Positions 52,484-61,498 of a stretch of 64,000 nt of DNA are shown piece after piece. Positions within the stretch are counted from its first letter, which is position 1; every line of letters begins with the position of its first letter. The stretch spans positions 1 to 64,000 of the forward strand of contig CAMECH010000003.1 in NCBI GenBank assembly GCA_945913015.1, in the 5' to 3' direction. This DNA is from an uncultured Bacteroides sp. (GTDB lineage Bacteria; Bacillota; Clostridia; Lachnospirales; Lachnospiraceae). Made by a program: the position numbers and the translations under genes. The notes beneath the pieces are model-generated. The model was not told the DNA's origin. It worked only from the letters and a program-made list of their open reading frames with translations, and searched no databases.

Positions 52484-53284
52484 ATGAAGGAAAGACTAGA
52501 TGTATTAATGGTTAATAAAGGGCTTGCCGAAACAAGGAACAAAGCGCAGGCAATTATAATGTCCGGAATTGTCTATGTGGATGGTGTAAAAGAGGACAAG
52601 TGCGGACAGAAATTTGATGAAAATGCCGATATTGAAGTCAGAGGGGCTACCCTGAAATATGTAAGCCGCGGCGGATTAAAGCTTGAGAAGGCAATGGACA
52701 ATTTTGACGTAACTCTTTCGGGTAAAGTATGCATGGATGTCGGCTCGTCAACCGGAGGATTTACAGACTGCATGCTTCAAAACGGTGCCGTAAAGGTTTA
52801 TTCGGTTGATGTCGGTAACGGACAGCTTGCATGGAAGCTTCGTCAGGATGAGCGTGTCGTTGTAATGGAGAAGACCAACATAAGATATGTAACTTGCGAT
52901 GACATTCAGGAAAGACCTTCGTTTGCAAGTATTGACGTGTCATTCATATCACTTACAAAGGTTCTTGGTCCGGTATATAATCTGCTTACGGAGGATGGTC
53001 AGATAGTGTGTCTGATAAAGCCGCAGTTTGAAGCGGGGAGAGAGCAGGTCGGCAAACATGGGGTGGTACGTGATAAAGCCGTTCATGAAGAAGTCATAGA
53101 CATGGTTATGAAATTTGCGGTATCACAGCATTTTGAAGTGCTTAATCTGGACTTTTCGCCTATTAAAGGGCCTGAGGGCAACATAGAATATCTTATGCAT
53201 CTTCAGAAGCATACAGAAGGTATTTTTGAAGAAGTGCCGGTTAATATTTCTGAAATAGTTGAAAAAGCTCATGAAGTGTTGTAA
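52484..53284 (+). CDS. tlyA: TlyA family rRNA (cytidine-2'-O)-methyltransferase
   Basis: A 266-residue protein with an N-terminal S4 RNA-binding domain (RLDVLMVNKGLAETRNKAQAIIMSGIVYVDG, 1-60) and a SAM methyltransferase domain with FTDCMLQNGAVKVYSVDVGNGQL as cofactor site and the VSFISLTKV and IKPQFEAGREQVGK segments. TlyA methylates 16S and 23S rRNA at ribosomal interface cytidines in mycobacteria; in Firmicutes the YqxC group is found in this same dxs-argR neighbourhood. No strong ribosome binding site was seen. Confidence 0.93.
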   Translation: MKERLDVLMVNKGLAETRNKAQAIIMSGIVYVDGVKEDKCGQKFDENADIEVRGATLKYVSRGGLKLEKAMDNFDVTLSGKVCMDVGSSTGGFTDCMLQNGAVKVYSVDVGNGQLAWKLRQDERVVVMEKTNIRYVTCDDIQERPSFASIDVSFISLTKVLGPVYNLLTEDGQIVCLIKPQFEAGREQVGKHGVVRDKAVHEEVIDMVMKFAVSQHFEVLNLDFSPIKGPEGNIEYLMHLQKHTEGIFEEVPVNISEIVEKAHEVL

Positions 53285-53318
53285 ATTATAAATAGTATTT
53301 TTTTCGGATGGTATGATT

Positions 53319-54176
53319 ATGAAAAATTTTTACATAATTACAAATAAGGCAAAAGACCCTGATTATTCCTTTACATATGAGGTAATGAATTTTCTGCGTA
53401 ATCTCGGCATGAGATGTGACTGTCAGGACCTTTCGGAAGACCTCACATATACCAAGTACCGCTATACCAATGCCGACAGGATTCCTGATGATGTTGACTG
53501 CGTAATAGTACTCGGAGGCGACGGTACACTTATCCAGGCCGCGCGTGATCTGCACTTAAGAGACATTCCGCTTCTCGGTGTCAATATAGGTACACTCGGT
53601 TTCCTTACGGATATTGAAAAGGACAACCTCTATACCGCACTTGCATCCGTAATACGCGGAGATTATGAGTTTGATTCACGCATGATGCTTAAAGGATGTG
53701 TTTATCGTGACGGTGAGCTGATATATGAGAATACGGCGCTTAATGATATTACAATAAATCGTAACGGTATTCTTCGTGTAATAGATTTTGATGTATTTGT
53801 CAATAATGAATACCTTAACTCTTATTCGGCTGACGGTGTGATTGTATCAACGGCAACAGGCTCAACAGCATACAGCTTATCAGCCGGAGGTCCTATTGTA
53901 CAGCCTAATGCTGAAATTCTTATGATAACACCGATTTGTCCGCATACACTTAATAAGCGCAGCATTGTGCTTGGAGCTGACAATACTATTGAGATTGTAA
54001 TGAGTGACAACAAGGGACTTGAAGAAGAACGTGTTGCATCTTTTGACGGAGAGCTTTTCTGTAAGATGATTACCGGAGACAAGCTTGTAATTACAAAGCT
54101 TGAGAACAAAGTCCGGCTGATTAAGACAAGCAAGCAGAGTTTTCTTCAGATTGTCCGCAAAAAGATGAATAATTAG
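53319..54176 (+). CDS. nadK: NAD kinase
   Basis: A 285-residue kinase that makes NADP+ from NAD+ and ATP or polyphosphate. The catalytic GGDGT motif is in VLGGDGTLIQAARDL near residue 68, and the NAD-binding NDITINRNG and SADGVIVSTATGSTAYSLSAGGPIV are diagnostic. ATG 53319 is preferred to the ATG 6 bases earlier because GGATGG lies 8 bases before it. It lies between tlyA and argR, as in many Firmicutes. Confidence 0.95.
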   Translation: MKNFYIITNKAKDPDYSFTYEVMNFLRNLGMRCDCQDLSEDLTYTKYRYTNADRIPDDVDCVIVLGGDGTLIQAARDLHLRDIPLLGVNIGTLGFLTDIEKDNLYTALASVIRGDYEFDSRMMLKGCVYRDGELIYENTALNDITINRNGILRVIDFDVFVNNEYLNSYSADGVIVSTATGSTAYSLSAGGPIVQPNAEILMITPICPHTLNKRSIVLGADNTIEIVMSDNKGLEEERVASFDGELFCKMITGDKLVITKLENKVRLIKTSKQSFLQIVRKKMNN

Positions 54177-54209
54177 TATAAAACCTGACGTTCATGGGGT
54201 GAGGACGGA

Positions 54210-54662
54210 ATGAAATCTGAAAGACATCAAAAGATTCTTGAATTAATACGTGAAAAAGATATATGCACACAGGAGGAGCTTGCAAAGGAACTTGTCAGCG
54301 CAGGCTTTTGTGTGACGCAGGCAACAGTTTCCCGTGACATCAGGGAGCTTCGGCTTTTCAAGACCGGAGGTGACGGAGAGAAGCAGAAGTATGCAGTTTC
54401 TCCAAATGGGGCTGTTCAAAAAAGTGATAAATTTTTAAGAGTTCTTAAAGAGGGCTTTGTCTCTATGGACATGGCCCAGAATATTCTTGTCATTAAAACT
54501 GTTTCAGGTATGGCAATGGCGGTTGCGGCCGCACTTGATTCTATGGACTGGAATGAGATTGTCGGATGTATCGCAGGAGACGATACTATCATGTGTGCTG
54601 TCCGCACAGTAGAAGATACCTATCGCATAATGGATAAAATTAAAAGAATAATACACAGATAA
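54210..54662 (+). CDS. argR: Arginine repressor ArgR
   Basis: A 150-residue transcription factor. The winged-helix DNA-binding part (1-70) has QEELAKELVSAGFCVTQATVSRDIRELRL with the SR motif in the recognition helix; residues 75-150 form the arginine-binding hexamerisation domain with GDDTIMCAVRT as the GTDTxxxxxR-like loop. It is conserved directly upstream of recN in Firmicutes. No ARG-box was identified in this window by eye. Confidence 0.94.
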   Translation: MKSERHQKILELIREKDICTQEELAKELVSAGFCVTQATVSRDIRELRLFKTGGDGEKQKYAVSPNGAVQKSDKFLRVLKEGFVSMDMAQNILVIKTVSGMAMAVAAALDSMDWNEIVGCIAGDDTIMCAVRTVEDTYRIMDKIKRIIHR

Positions 54663-54672
54663 GGGGGATTTG

Positions 54673-56379
54673 ATGTTAGTTAATCTTCATGTTAAAAACA
54701 TGGCACTTATCGAGGAGGCAGATATTGACCTTACAGGCGGGCTGACTATTCTTACAGGCGAAACAGGTGCCGGAAAATCGATTATTATCGGTTCTGTAAA
54801 TGCTGCCCTTGGCGGAAAAGTATCGCCTGATGTAATCCGGAAGGGAGCTGAATATGCTCTTGTAGAGCTTACCTTTCATGTAGAGGATGACGAGCGTATT
54901 GAACAGTTAAAAGAACTTGAGGTTGCTGAACTTGATGAGGGTGACATTATTATCACCAGAAAAATCATGCCGTCAAGAAGTGTAATTAAGGTAAACGGTG
55001 AAACTGTGACCATAGCTGAGGTTCGCAAAATTGCCGCACTGTTAATTGATATACACGGTCAGCACGAACATCAGTCACTGCTGAATGAGGACAGACACCT
55101 TGAGCTCATCGATCGTTTTCTTCCCGTGGAGTCCGTCACTCTTAAGCAGAAGCTCGCTCTTGAATATAAAACATACGAAAAACTTAATAAAGAATTGTCC
55201 GAATTTGATATTGACGACGAGCAAAGGAACCGCGAAATTGCATTTTTGCGCCATGAGACGGAAGAGATTAATGCAGCGCAGCTTTCTGCCGGTGAGGATG
55301 AAGAACTTGAAAACACATTCAGGCGCATGAATAATGCACAGAAAATTGTATCAGAGCTTTCACAGGTAGGCGAAATGATATGTGAAGGCACTGCGGATAC
55401 GGCAGGCGTTCTTATCGGAAGAAGCTTAAGAAGCCTTTCTTCGGTTGCAAATCTGGATGACGGAATTTCAAATCTTAATACCATGCTTCTTGAAATCGAT
55501 TCACTTGTCAATGATTTTAACAATGAATTATCTTCGTATATGAGCAGTCTTGAATTTGATGAGGCTGAGTATGACGAGACCGAAAAGCGTCTTGATTTAA
55601 TCAACAGCCTTAAAATGAAATACGGCAGGACGATTGACAAAATTCTGGCATACAGGGATGAAAAGGAAGCGCGGCTTGAAGAATTTGAGAACTTTGATGC
55701 CAATAAAGCTGCACTTCAAAAGAAAGTATCTGAAAGCAGGAAAATACTGGATAATCTCTGTGATGAGCTTACAGTTTTAAGAAAAAATGCCGCAGATATG
55801 CTTGCTTTGAATATTTCACAGTCATTAAGAGAACTCAATTTCCTTGACGTAAAATTTGAAGTGGCTTTCGGCAAGAAGTCATCAGTTGGAGCAGACGGCA
55901 ACGACACTGTATGTTTTATGATTTCTACCAATCCGGGAGAAGATTTAAAGCCGCTTTCCAAAATTGCTTCCGGCGGCGAAATGTCAAGAATTATGCTTGC
56001 CATTAAAGCTGCACTTGCTGACAAGGATGATATTGACAGCCTTATTTTTGATGAAATAGATACGGGCATCAGCGGACGCACAGCGCAGATGGTAGCTAAG
56101 AAAATGCATGCGATAGCAGCTTCACATCAGATTATATGTATTACGCATCTGCCTCAGATTGCATCAATGGCAGATACGCATTTTGTAATTGAGAAAAATG
56201 CAGTTAATGATAAAACAGTTACAACCATCAAAAAAATTAACGAAGAAGAAAGCATCCATGAGCTTGCCCGTCTGCTCGGCGGCAATTCCATTACCGATAC
56301 AGTTCTTGCCAACGCAAGGGAAATGCGTCTTACGGCAAAGGACGCACCCGCAGAAAATCCAAATCAGCAGGTTCTGTAA
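54673..56379 (+). CDS. recN: DNA repair protein RecN
   Basis: A 568-residue SMC-like ATPase that acts at DNA double-strand breaks. Walker A is GETGAGKSIIIGSV near residue 30, a central coiled coil runs from about 150 to 360 with IDIHGQHEHQSLLN near 120, and the C-terminal half holds the signature LSKIASGGEMSRIMLAIKA and Walker B LIFDEIDTGISGRTAQ. ATG 54673 follows AAGGGGG. Its stop codon is directly adjacent to that of spoIVB on the opposite strand, leaving no room for a separate terminator. Confidence 0.96.
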   Translation: MLVNLHVKNMALIEEADIDLTGGLTILTGETGAGKSIIIGSVNAALGGKVSPDVIRKGAEYALVELTFHVEDDERIEQLKELEVAELDEGDIIITRKIMPSRSVIKVNGETVTIAEVRKIAALLIDIHGQHEHQSLLNEDRHLELIDRFLPVESVTLKQKLALEYKTYEKLNKELSEFDIDDEQRNREIAFLRHETEEINAAQLSAGEDEELENTFRRMNNAQKIVSELSQVGEMICEGTADTAGVLIGRSLRSLSSVANLDDGISNLNTMLLEIDSLVNDFNNELSSYMSSLEFDEAEYDETEKRLDLINSLKMKYGRTIDKILAYRDEKEARLEEFENFDANKAALQKKVSESRKILDNLCDELTVLRKNAADMLALNISQSLRELNFLDVKFEVAFGKKSSVGADGNDTVCFMISTNPGEDLKPLSKIASGGEMSRIMLAIKAALADKDDIDSLIFDEIDTGISGRTAQMVAKKMHAIAASHQIICITHLPQIASMADTHFVIEKNAVNDKTVTTIKKINEEESIHELARLLGGNSITDTVLANAREMRLTAKDAPAENPNQQVL

Positions 56380-57642
56380 TTAATTAAGCATATTTTCGAT
56401 AAATATGCCATACCCGCAGGTGGAATCATCTACAAACACATGTGTTACGGCACCAATTATCCGGTTATCCTGGATGATTGGTGAGCCGCTCATTCCCTGA
56501 ACAATTCCGTTGGTTATTGACAGAAGTTCCGGATCCGTAACGGTAAATGTTATATTTTTGTTTCCTGCTTCATCGAGATTTATGTCTGTGATTTTTATAT
56601 CATATGTGCCGGGATGTCCCGATATATATGTCTGAATAACAGCCTCCCCCTTTTTAATGTCTTCCTTAAACCCTATTTCCATCGGCTCAAGTCCGTAGTT
56701 TTCCGATATGCCGTCAATATCATCAATTATCCCGTAGATTCCGTCGGATTTATTCTTCGTAATCACTCCGATTCTGTTCGACTCATTGTAATTGATTGAA
56801 CCTATGAATTCTCCCGGTTTTCCGCGCTGTCCCTTACTTATCGAAATTATTTTTGCATTATAGAGAATTCCTGATTTTACCTGCAGTATATCACCTGTAT
56901 CCGAATCGCTTATTGCGTGTCCCAGTGCACCAAATGTGCCGTCGGAGGCAATATATGTCAGTGTTCCTATTCCCTGCGAATCGTCTTTAACCCATATTCC
57001 TATTTTATATGAGCCGCTTATATCCTTCTGTGGTATAACTTCAACATAATTTTCGTTCCCATTACGTCTTATTCCAAGCACAAGCGGACTGCCATCACAT
57101 GATGCCACCGTGGACATAAAAGCGGATTTTGAGTCTATCGGTGTCCGGTTAATGCTTGTAATGTAATCACCGGCCTTCACAAGTCCGCTGCAAGGTGATA
57201 TATTCTGACCGTTTTCATCTGTAAATGAAGTTGGATTTACAACAAGCACACCGTCTGTTTTCAGATAAATTCCCACAGGAAATCCGCATGGAATCAGCGT
57301 ACTTTTTGAAAGCACATTTACCGTGAGCGTCTTTACGTTGAATAGTCCCAGTATTTTTACGTTAATACTATATTCACCGGGAGTATCAGAAACAAATGAA
57401 ACCGGTTTGTCAAAATTTACCGATTTCACAGATTTGGTTGCCGCAGGGCTGGATATCTCCATATGTGCAGTAATCGGGAGATTAAAATCAATTGTTTTAT
57501 ATTCATTTTCACGCATGCATATCGTTGTCGGAATTCTTTCTGATATAATTGAAAATGCGGCAAACGGAAGACCGCAGGCAACGAATAATGCAAAAAGAAG
57601 ATATATTAATTTATGTGTAATCCGTTTATATGCTTTACTCAT
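56380..57642 (-). CDS. spoIVB: SpoIVB peptidase
   Basis: A 420-residue secreted serine peptidase of family S55 that signals from the forespore to activate pro-sigma-K processing in the mother cell. It has an N-terminal anchor (about 11-32), a PDZ domain (about 120-205, with GLVKAGDYITSIN) and a peptidase domain whose catalytic residues are visible at H242 (FGALGHAI), D370 and S385 (GMSGSPI), matching the spacing in B. subtilis. AAAGGAAG lies 8 bases before the ATG. On the - strand a GGCAAAAAT (57664-57672) fits the sigma-F/G -10 pattern, though a -35 box at proper distance is not clear. It is inverted relative to recN and spo0A. Confidence 0.96.
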   Translation of the reverse strand: MSKAYKRITHKLIYLLFALFVACGLPFAAFSIISERIPTTICMRENEYKTIDFNLPITAHMEISSPAATKSVKSVNFDKPVSFVSDTPGEYSINVKILGLFNVKTLTVNVLSKSTLIPCGFPVGIYLKTDGVLVVNPTSFTDENGQNISPCSGLVKAGDYITSINRTPIDSKSAFMSTVASCDGSPLVLGIRRNGNENYVEVIPQKDISGSYKIGIWVKDDSQGIGTLTYIASDGTFGALGHAISDSDTGDILQVKSGILYNAKIISISKGQRGKPGEFIGSINYNESNRIGVITKNKSDGIYGIIDDIDGISENYGLEPMEIGFKEDIKKGEAVIQTYISGHPGTYDIKITDINLDEAGNKNITFTVTDPELLSITNGIVQGMSGSPIIQDNRIIGAVTHVFVDDSTCGYGIFIENMLN

Positions 57643-57813
57643 TTAATGTACTTCCTTTCTTTTATTTTTGCCGGTTCACAGATGAATGGGAATACCTTCT
57701 TTTATGCTTTACTGCTGCGCAAAAGATAATTTCCGGTCATCCGGATGCGTTTTTAGTATGTGTGGTAATCGGGATAAAATAATAGGTGATTGCTGTAAAT
57801 GCAGGTCCGTCTT

Positions 57814-57868
57814 TTGTCGAATACTGCACCATGCAATTGTTGCTATAACATTTTTTCGACCGTATAAT
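57814..57868 (+). promoter_or_regulatory. spo0A promoter with two candidate Spo0A boxes
   Basis: A 0A box TTGTCGAA lies at 57814-57821. A sigma-A type promoter follows: TTGCTA (57840-57845), 17 bases, TATAAT (57863-57868). Between its two boxes, on the opposite strand, is GGTCGAAAAA (57850-57859), differing from the Spo0A consensus core TGTCGAA at one base. This arrangement predicts direct autoregulation of spo0A. A sigma-H promoter was not recognised. Confidence 0.6.
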
Positions 57869-57912
57869 TCTATTTGGAAAAAATAGTAAAATTTCAGGAG
57901 GATGGAGTAGAA

Positions 57913-58770
57913 ATGAAAAATCTGAATATTGCTGTTGCTGATGATAACGAAGCCGTTCTATGCATGCTGAGCAATATAATTGAAAGTGAGGAAAATCTTA
58001 ATCTGGTAGGCACGGCAAAGAATGGTGAAGAGACTCTGGAAGTAATAAAAGACAAACTTCCGGATGTGGTGTTACTGGATATGATAATGCCAAAAATTGA
58101 CGGACTTGGGGTTATGGAACAAGTAAGAAATGATACCGCAATAAAAAAGCAGCCTGCATTTATCGTAATAAGCGCAGTGGGGCATGAAACGATGACAGAG
58201 TCTGCATTCGGACTCGGTGCTGACTATTATCTGATGAAACCGTTTGATAATCATGCACTTTTAAAGAGGCTCAGAGATTTACAGCTTATGATTAACGGAA
58301 GCGTTCCTCAAAATGAAGTACATACCGGAATTGCCAACACAAATTCCCATATGGTAAATACATTTTCAGGTGCAGGAAAACAGTCCGGCAACACATCAGA
58401 CTCACATGCTGTTACAGGCAATATGGAAACTGATGTAACACGAATAATACATGACATCGGAATACCTGCCCACATAAAAGGGTATCAGTACCTTCGTGAT
58501 GCAATAATAATGGCAGTAAATGACAGTGAAATTATTAACAGCATCACAAAAATTCTTTATCCTGATATCGCAAAGAAATACCAGACAACACCAAGCAGAG
58601 TTGAGAGGGCAATACGACATGCAATAGAAGTTGCGTGGAACAGGGGAAATACCGAAACACTTAATAACATGTTCGGATACACAATCAATACAGGTAAGGG
58701 TAAGCCGACCAATTCAGAATTTATCGCACTTATTTCAGATAAATTACGGCTTGAATACGGAATAAAATAA
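57913..58770 (+). CDS. spo0A: Stage 0 sporulation master regulator Spo0A
   Basis: A 285-residue response regulator. The receiver domain (1-125) has D10/D11 and phosphoacceptor D56 in [10 protein letters not shown], with the conserved MKPFDNHAL loop; a Ser/Asn/Thr-rich linker (about 135-170) follows; and the C-terminal DNA-binding domain (about 175-285) includes [17 protein letters not shown] and [20 protein letters not shown] with the recognition helix. Phosphorylated Spo0A binds 0A boxes and starts sporulation. ATG 57913 follows GGAG by 5 bases; upstream in-frame codons are within the promoter leader. Confidence 0.97.
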   Translation: MKNLNIAVADDNEAVLCMLSNIIESEENLNLVGTAKNGEETLEVIKDKLPDVVLLDMIMPKIDGLGVMEQVRNDTAIKKQPAFIVISAVGHETMTESAFGLGADYYLMKPFDNHALLKRLRDLQLMINGSVPQNEVHTGIANTNSHMVNTFSGAGKQSGNTSDSHAVTGNMETDVTRIIHDIGIPAHIKGYQYLRDAIIMAVNDSEIINSITKILYPDIAKKYQTTPSRVERAIRHAIEVAWNRGNTETLNNMFGYTINTGKGKPTNSEFIALISDKLRLEYGIK

Positions 58771-58808
58771 TTTAATAAAATTTTCAAATTTATCGCAAAT
58801 GTTTTAGG

Positions 58809-58837
58809 TTGAATATTTATTTGACATATACTATAAT
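58809..58837 (+). promoter_or_regulatory. Sigma-A promoter of the NlpC/P60 gene
   Basis: TTGAAT (58809-58814), a 17-base spacer and TATAAT (58832-58837). A perfect TTGACA also occurs at 58821-58826 but only 5 bases before the -10, so it is not the -35 partner. The leader downstream is about 70 bases. Confidence 0.7.
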
Positions 58838-58910
58838 ATTAGAAGTAAATATGCGTTTTTCATGCCTGTTTGGGGCTTTTATTTTCTAGTGTTAATAAAG
58901 GAATTAATAT

Positions 58911-59912
58911 ATGTTTTATAAATTTTTAAAGACTGCCGCCGCTGTGCTGCTTATTACGAGCATGACGGTTATGACTGTATTTGCGGATGATGTGTCGGAT
59001 CTTACAAAGAAGAAAAACGATGCACAAAATGACATGGACAAACTCCGGAATGAGCTTTCTTATCTTCTTGTCCAGATGGATGAGCTGGAGACAAAAATGG
59101 CTGATTCCGCGACAAGAATAGATGAGGTAACAAAGCAGCTTGAAGAATCTGAGGCTGCACAGAAGCAGCAGTATAAGGATATGAAGCTAAGGATAAAATA
59201 CATGTATGAAGATCAGAGCACTTCAATGATGGAGGCACTGCTTGCAGCCGAGGATATGAGCCAGATACTCAATAAGGCTGAATACATGCAGCAGGTATAT
59301 GACTATGACAGAGGAAAGCTGGAGGAGATGGCACAGACTTCGGCAAAGATAAGCGAGCAGAAGGCTGCACTGGAAGCCGAGCAAAAATCGTTACAGGACG
59401 CACAGAACGAACTTACCGATAAGCAGTCGCTTCTTTATACAACGATAGCAGAGCAGGAAAAGAAGGTGGCTGATTTCAGTTCACAGCTTAATCGTGCAGT
59501 GGCCGCGGCGGCAGCAAGAAGTGCGGCAGCAAGTTCATCAAATAACAAATATGTTCCTACGGGGGATTCCTCAGTGGGCTCAGCGATTGTAAAGAAAGCA
59601 TATGAGTATCTCGGAACGCCATACAGAAGCGGTGGGGCATCACCCGGCGGCTTTGACTGTTCAGGATTTACTTCATATGTATTTGGACAGTTTGGAATAG
59701 GTCTTTCGCGTTCAAGCGGTTCTCAGGCCTATGGAGGCACTAATGTCGGCAGCCTGTCCAATGCGCTTCCCGGTGATATAATATGTTATCCGGGACACGT
59801 TGCGATATATATTGGCAACGGACAGATAATTCATGCTTCTGTTCCGGGCGATTATGTAAAGATTGCATCTGCCAACATAATGACAATAACGAGTATTAGA
59901 AGATACTGGTAA
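58911..59912 (+). CDS. Secreted coiled-coil NlpC/P60 endopeptidase
   Basis: A 333-residue exported cell-wall hydrolase. It has a signal peptide (1-25, cleavage likely after VFA), a long coiled coil (about 28-200, Lys/Glu/Gln/Ala-rich, PcsB-like), a low-complexity Ala/Ser linker (about 195-215) and an NlpC/P60 (C40) domain with C250 in GFDCSGFTSYV, H296 in PGHVAIYIG and H308 as third residue. Proteins of this form cleave D-glutamyl-diaminopimelate bonds, and the coiled coil usually provides control through FtsEX-like partners. No such partner is next to it. Confidence 0.93.
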   Translation: MFYKFLKTAAAVLLITSMTVMTVFADDVSDLTKKKNDAQNDMDKLRNELSYLLVQMDELETKMADSATRIDEVTKQLEESEAAQKQQYKDMKLRIKYMYEDQSTSMMEALLAAEDMSQILNKAEYMQQVYDYDRGKLEEMAQTSAKISEQKAALEAEQKSLQDAQNELTDKQSLLYTTIAEQEKKVADFSSQLNRAVAAAAARSAAASSSNNKYVPTGDSSVGSAIVKKAYEYLGTPYRSGGASPGGFDCSGFTSYVFGQFGIGLSRSSGSQAYGGTNVGSLSNALPGDIICYPGHVAIYIGNGQIIHASVPGDYVKIASANIMTITSIRRYW

Positions 59913-59936
59913 TAAAAGAACAGGGGGAATACTTAC

Positions 59937-61373
59937 ATGAAAAATGTATTATTTATTGCGTCAGAAGCAGTTCCGTTTATCAAAACAGGAGGTCTTGCGG
60001 ATGTTGTCGGTTCGCTTCCAAAATATTTTAACAAGGAAGAGTTTGATGTCCGTGTTATGATTCCGAGATATACCTGCATCAATTATGAGATTCGCAATCA
60101 GATGAGATATCTCACTCATTTTTACATCAATCTGGCTTGGCGTTCACAGTATGTAGGCGTATTTGAAATGGAGTATCAGGGCGTTAAGTTTTATTTTATC
60201 GACAATGAGTTTTATTTCAGCGGTCCGAAGCCTTACGGCTACATCCACGAAGATATCGAAAAATTTGCATTCTTTAGTCAGGCAGCACTTTCAGCCATTC
60301 CTGTAATAGGCTTCAGACCTGACATTATCCATTGCCATGACTGGCAGACAGGACTCATTCCGGTATATCTCAAGGACAGATTTGCACGCGGAGAGTTTTA
60401 CAGCAGGATGAAGACAATCATGACCATACATAATCTTAAGTTTCAGGGTGTATGGAATCTCAAAAAAACTATGGATATCACCGGTCTTGATTCATACTAC
60501 TTTTCATCAGACAAGCTTGAAGCGTATGGTGATGCCAATTACCTTAAAGGCGGCATAACTTATGCAGACCGCATTACAACTGTAAGCTCGACTTATGCAG
60601 AAGAAATCAAAACACCGTTCTATGGTGAAAAGCTTGATGGTCTTATGAGAGCACGTTCCAATGCGCTTTCAGGAATTGTTAACGGCATTGACTACGAGAC
60701 TTACAATCCTGAGACAGACATAAGTATTGCTGCTAAATATAATCAGGTTACATTCCGCAAAGAGAAGTGGAAGAATAAAGTTGCACTTCAGAAAGAGCTT
60801 GGACTTGAGGTAGATAAGAATAAGTTCCTTGTCGGAATTGTATCAAGACTTACCGACCAGAAGGGCTTTGACCTTATTGCATGTGTTATGGATCAGCTCT
60901 GTGCTGAAGATGTGCAGTTTGTAATTTTGGGAACCGGTGAAGAGAAATATGAGAATATGTTCAGACACTATGATTGGAAATACGGCAACCGTGTTTCTGC
61001 CAATATTTTCTATTCGGAGCCGTTATCGCACAGAATTTATGCTTCCTGCGATGCATTCCTTATGCCATCTTTGTTTGAGCCGTGCGGACTCAGCCAGCTT
61101 ATGAGTCTTCGATATGGAACAGTACCGATTGTAAGGGAGACAGGCGGTCTTAAGGATACCGTACAGCCATACAATGAGTATGAGGGAACCGGCACCGGAT
61201 TCTCATTCTCAAACTACAATGCGCATGAGATGCTTGGTATCTTTAACTACGCAAAGGATGTTTTCTATAACCATAAACGCGACTGGAATAAAATTGTTGA
61301 CCGTGCAATGCAGGCTGATTTCTCTTGGAACTCTTCAGCAAAGAAATATGAGGATTTATACAGGTCAATGTAA
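59937..61373 (+). CDS. glgA: Glycogen synthase (ADP-glucose type)
   Basis: A 478-residue GT5 glucosyltransferase that extends alpha-1,4-glucan from ADP-glucose. SEAVPFIKTGGLADVVGSLPK at the N-terminus with the KTGGL nucleotide-sugar site, IHCHDWQTGLIPVYLKD, the VNGIDYETYNPETD region and LFEPCGLSQLMSLRYGTVPIVRETGGL near the C-terminus are all diagnostic. The other glg genes are not in the window. A strong terminator follows, and AGGGGGA lies before the ATG. Confidence 0.96.
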   Translation: MKNVLFIASEAVPFIKTGGLADVVGSLPKYFNKEEFDVRVMIPRYTCINYEIRNQMRYLTHFYINLAWRSQYVGVFEMEYQGVKFYFIDNEFYFSGPKPYGYIHEDIEKFAFFSQAALSAIPVIGFRPDIIHCHDWQTGLIPVYLKDRFARGEFYSRMKTIMTIHNLKFQGVWNLKKTMDITGLDSYYFSSDKLEAYGDANYLKGGITYADRITTVSSTYAEEIKTPFYGEKLDGLMRARSNALSGIVNGIDYETYNPETDISIAAKYNQVTFRKEKWKNKVALQKELGLEVDKNKFLVGIVSRLTDQKGFDLIACVMDQLCAEDVQFVILGTGEEKYENMFRHYDWKYGNRVSANIFYSEPLSHRIYASCDAFLMPSLFEPCGLSQLMSLRYGTVPIVRETGGLKDTVQPYNEYEGTGTGFSFSNYNAHEMLGIFNYAKDVFYNHKRDWNKIVDRAMQADFSWNSSAKKYEDLYRSM

Positions 61374-61384
61374 TTAACTGTTAT

Positions 61385-61424
61385 TTTGAGGCTGTTGCAG
61401 ATGTGTGACAGCCTCAAATTTATT
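61385..61424 (+). terminator. Rho-independent terminator after glgA
   Basis: An exact 11-bp stem, TTTGAGGCTGT (61385-61395) with ACAGCCTCAAA (61408-61418), 12-base loop, then TTTATTAT. The T run is broken, but the hairpin is strong. Confidence 0.85.
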
Positions 61425-61465
61425 ATCAAATTTAATTTCTGTATCAATTTATATAATTTGTGATT

Positions 61466-61498
61466 TGCGCAGCAATCAGCGCAGAAACGGGGATAAAT
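61466..61498 (+). repeat. Short hairpin leader before greA
   Basis: TGCGC (61466-61470) pairs with GCGCA (61479-61483) over an 8-base loop, followed directly by AGAAACGGGGATAAAT and the greA ATG. The tail is the same as in the leaders of coaE and spoIIIAC (GCTCAGAAATGGGGATTAAA, GCGCAGAAATGAGGATTTA). It supplies the GGGG ribosome binding site. Confidence 0.6.

Noticed and set aside
55071-55703. 210-codon open frame antisense to recN; similar long antisense frames at 62354-62923 and 44320-44886
   Set aside because: They lie wholly within well-supported genes on the + strand, have low-complexity Ser/Leu or Phe/Ile-rich composition typical of antisense readings, and no ribosome binding site or recognisable motif.
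58838-58910. c-di-AMP (ydaO/yuaA) riboswitch before the NlpC/P60 gene
   Set aside because: Such riboswitches do control cell-wall hydrolases in Firmicutes, but the leader is only about 70 bases and lacks the conserved core, so it is too short.
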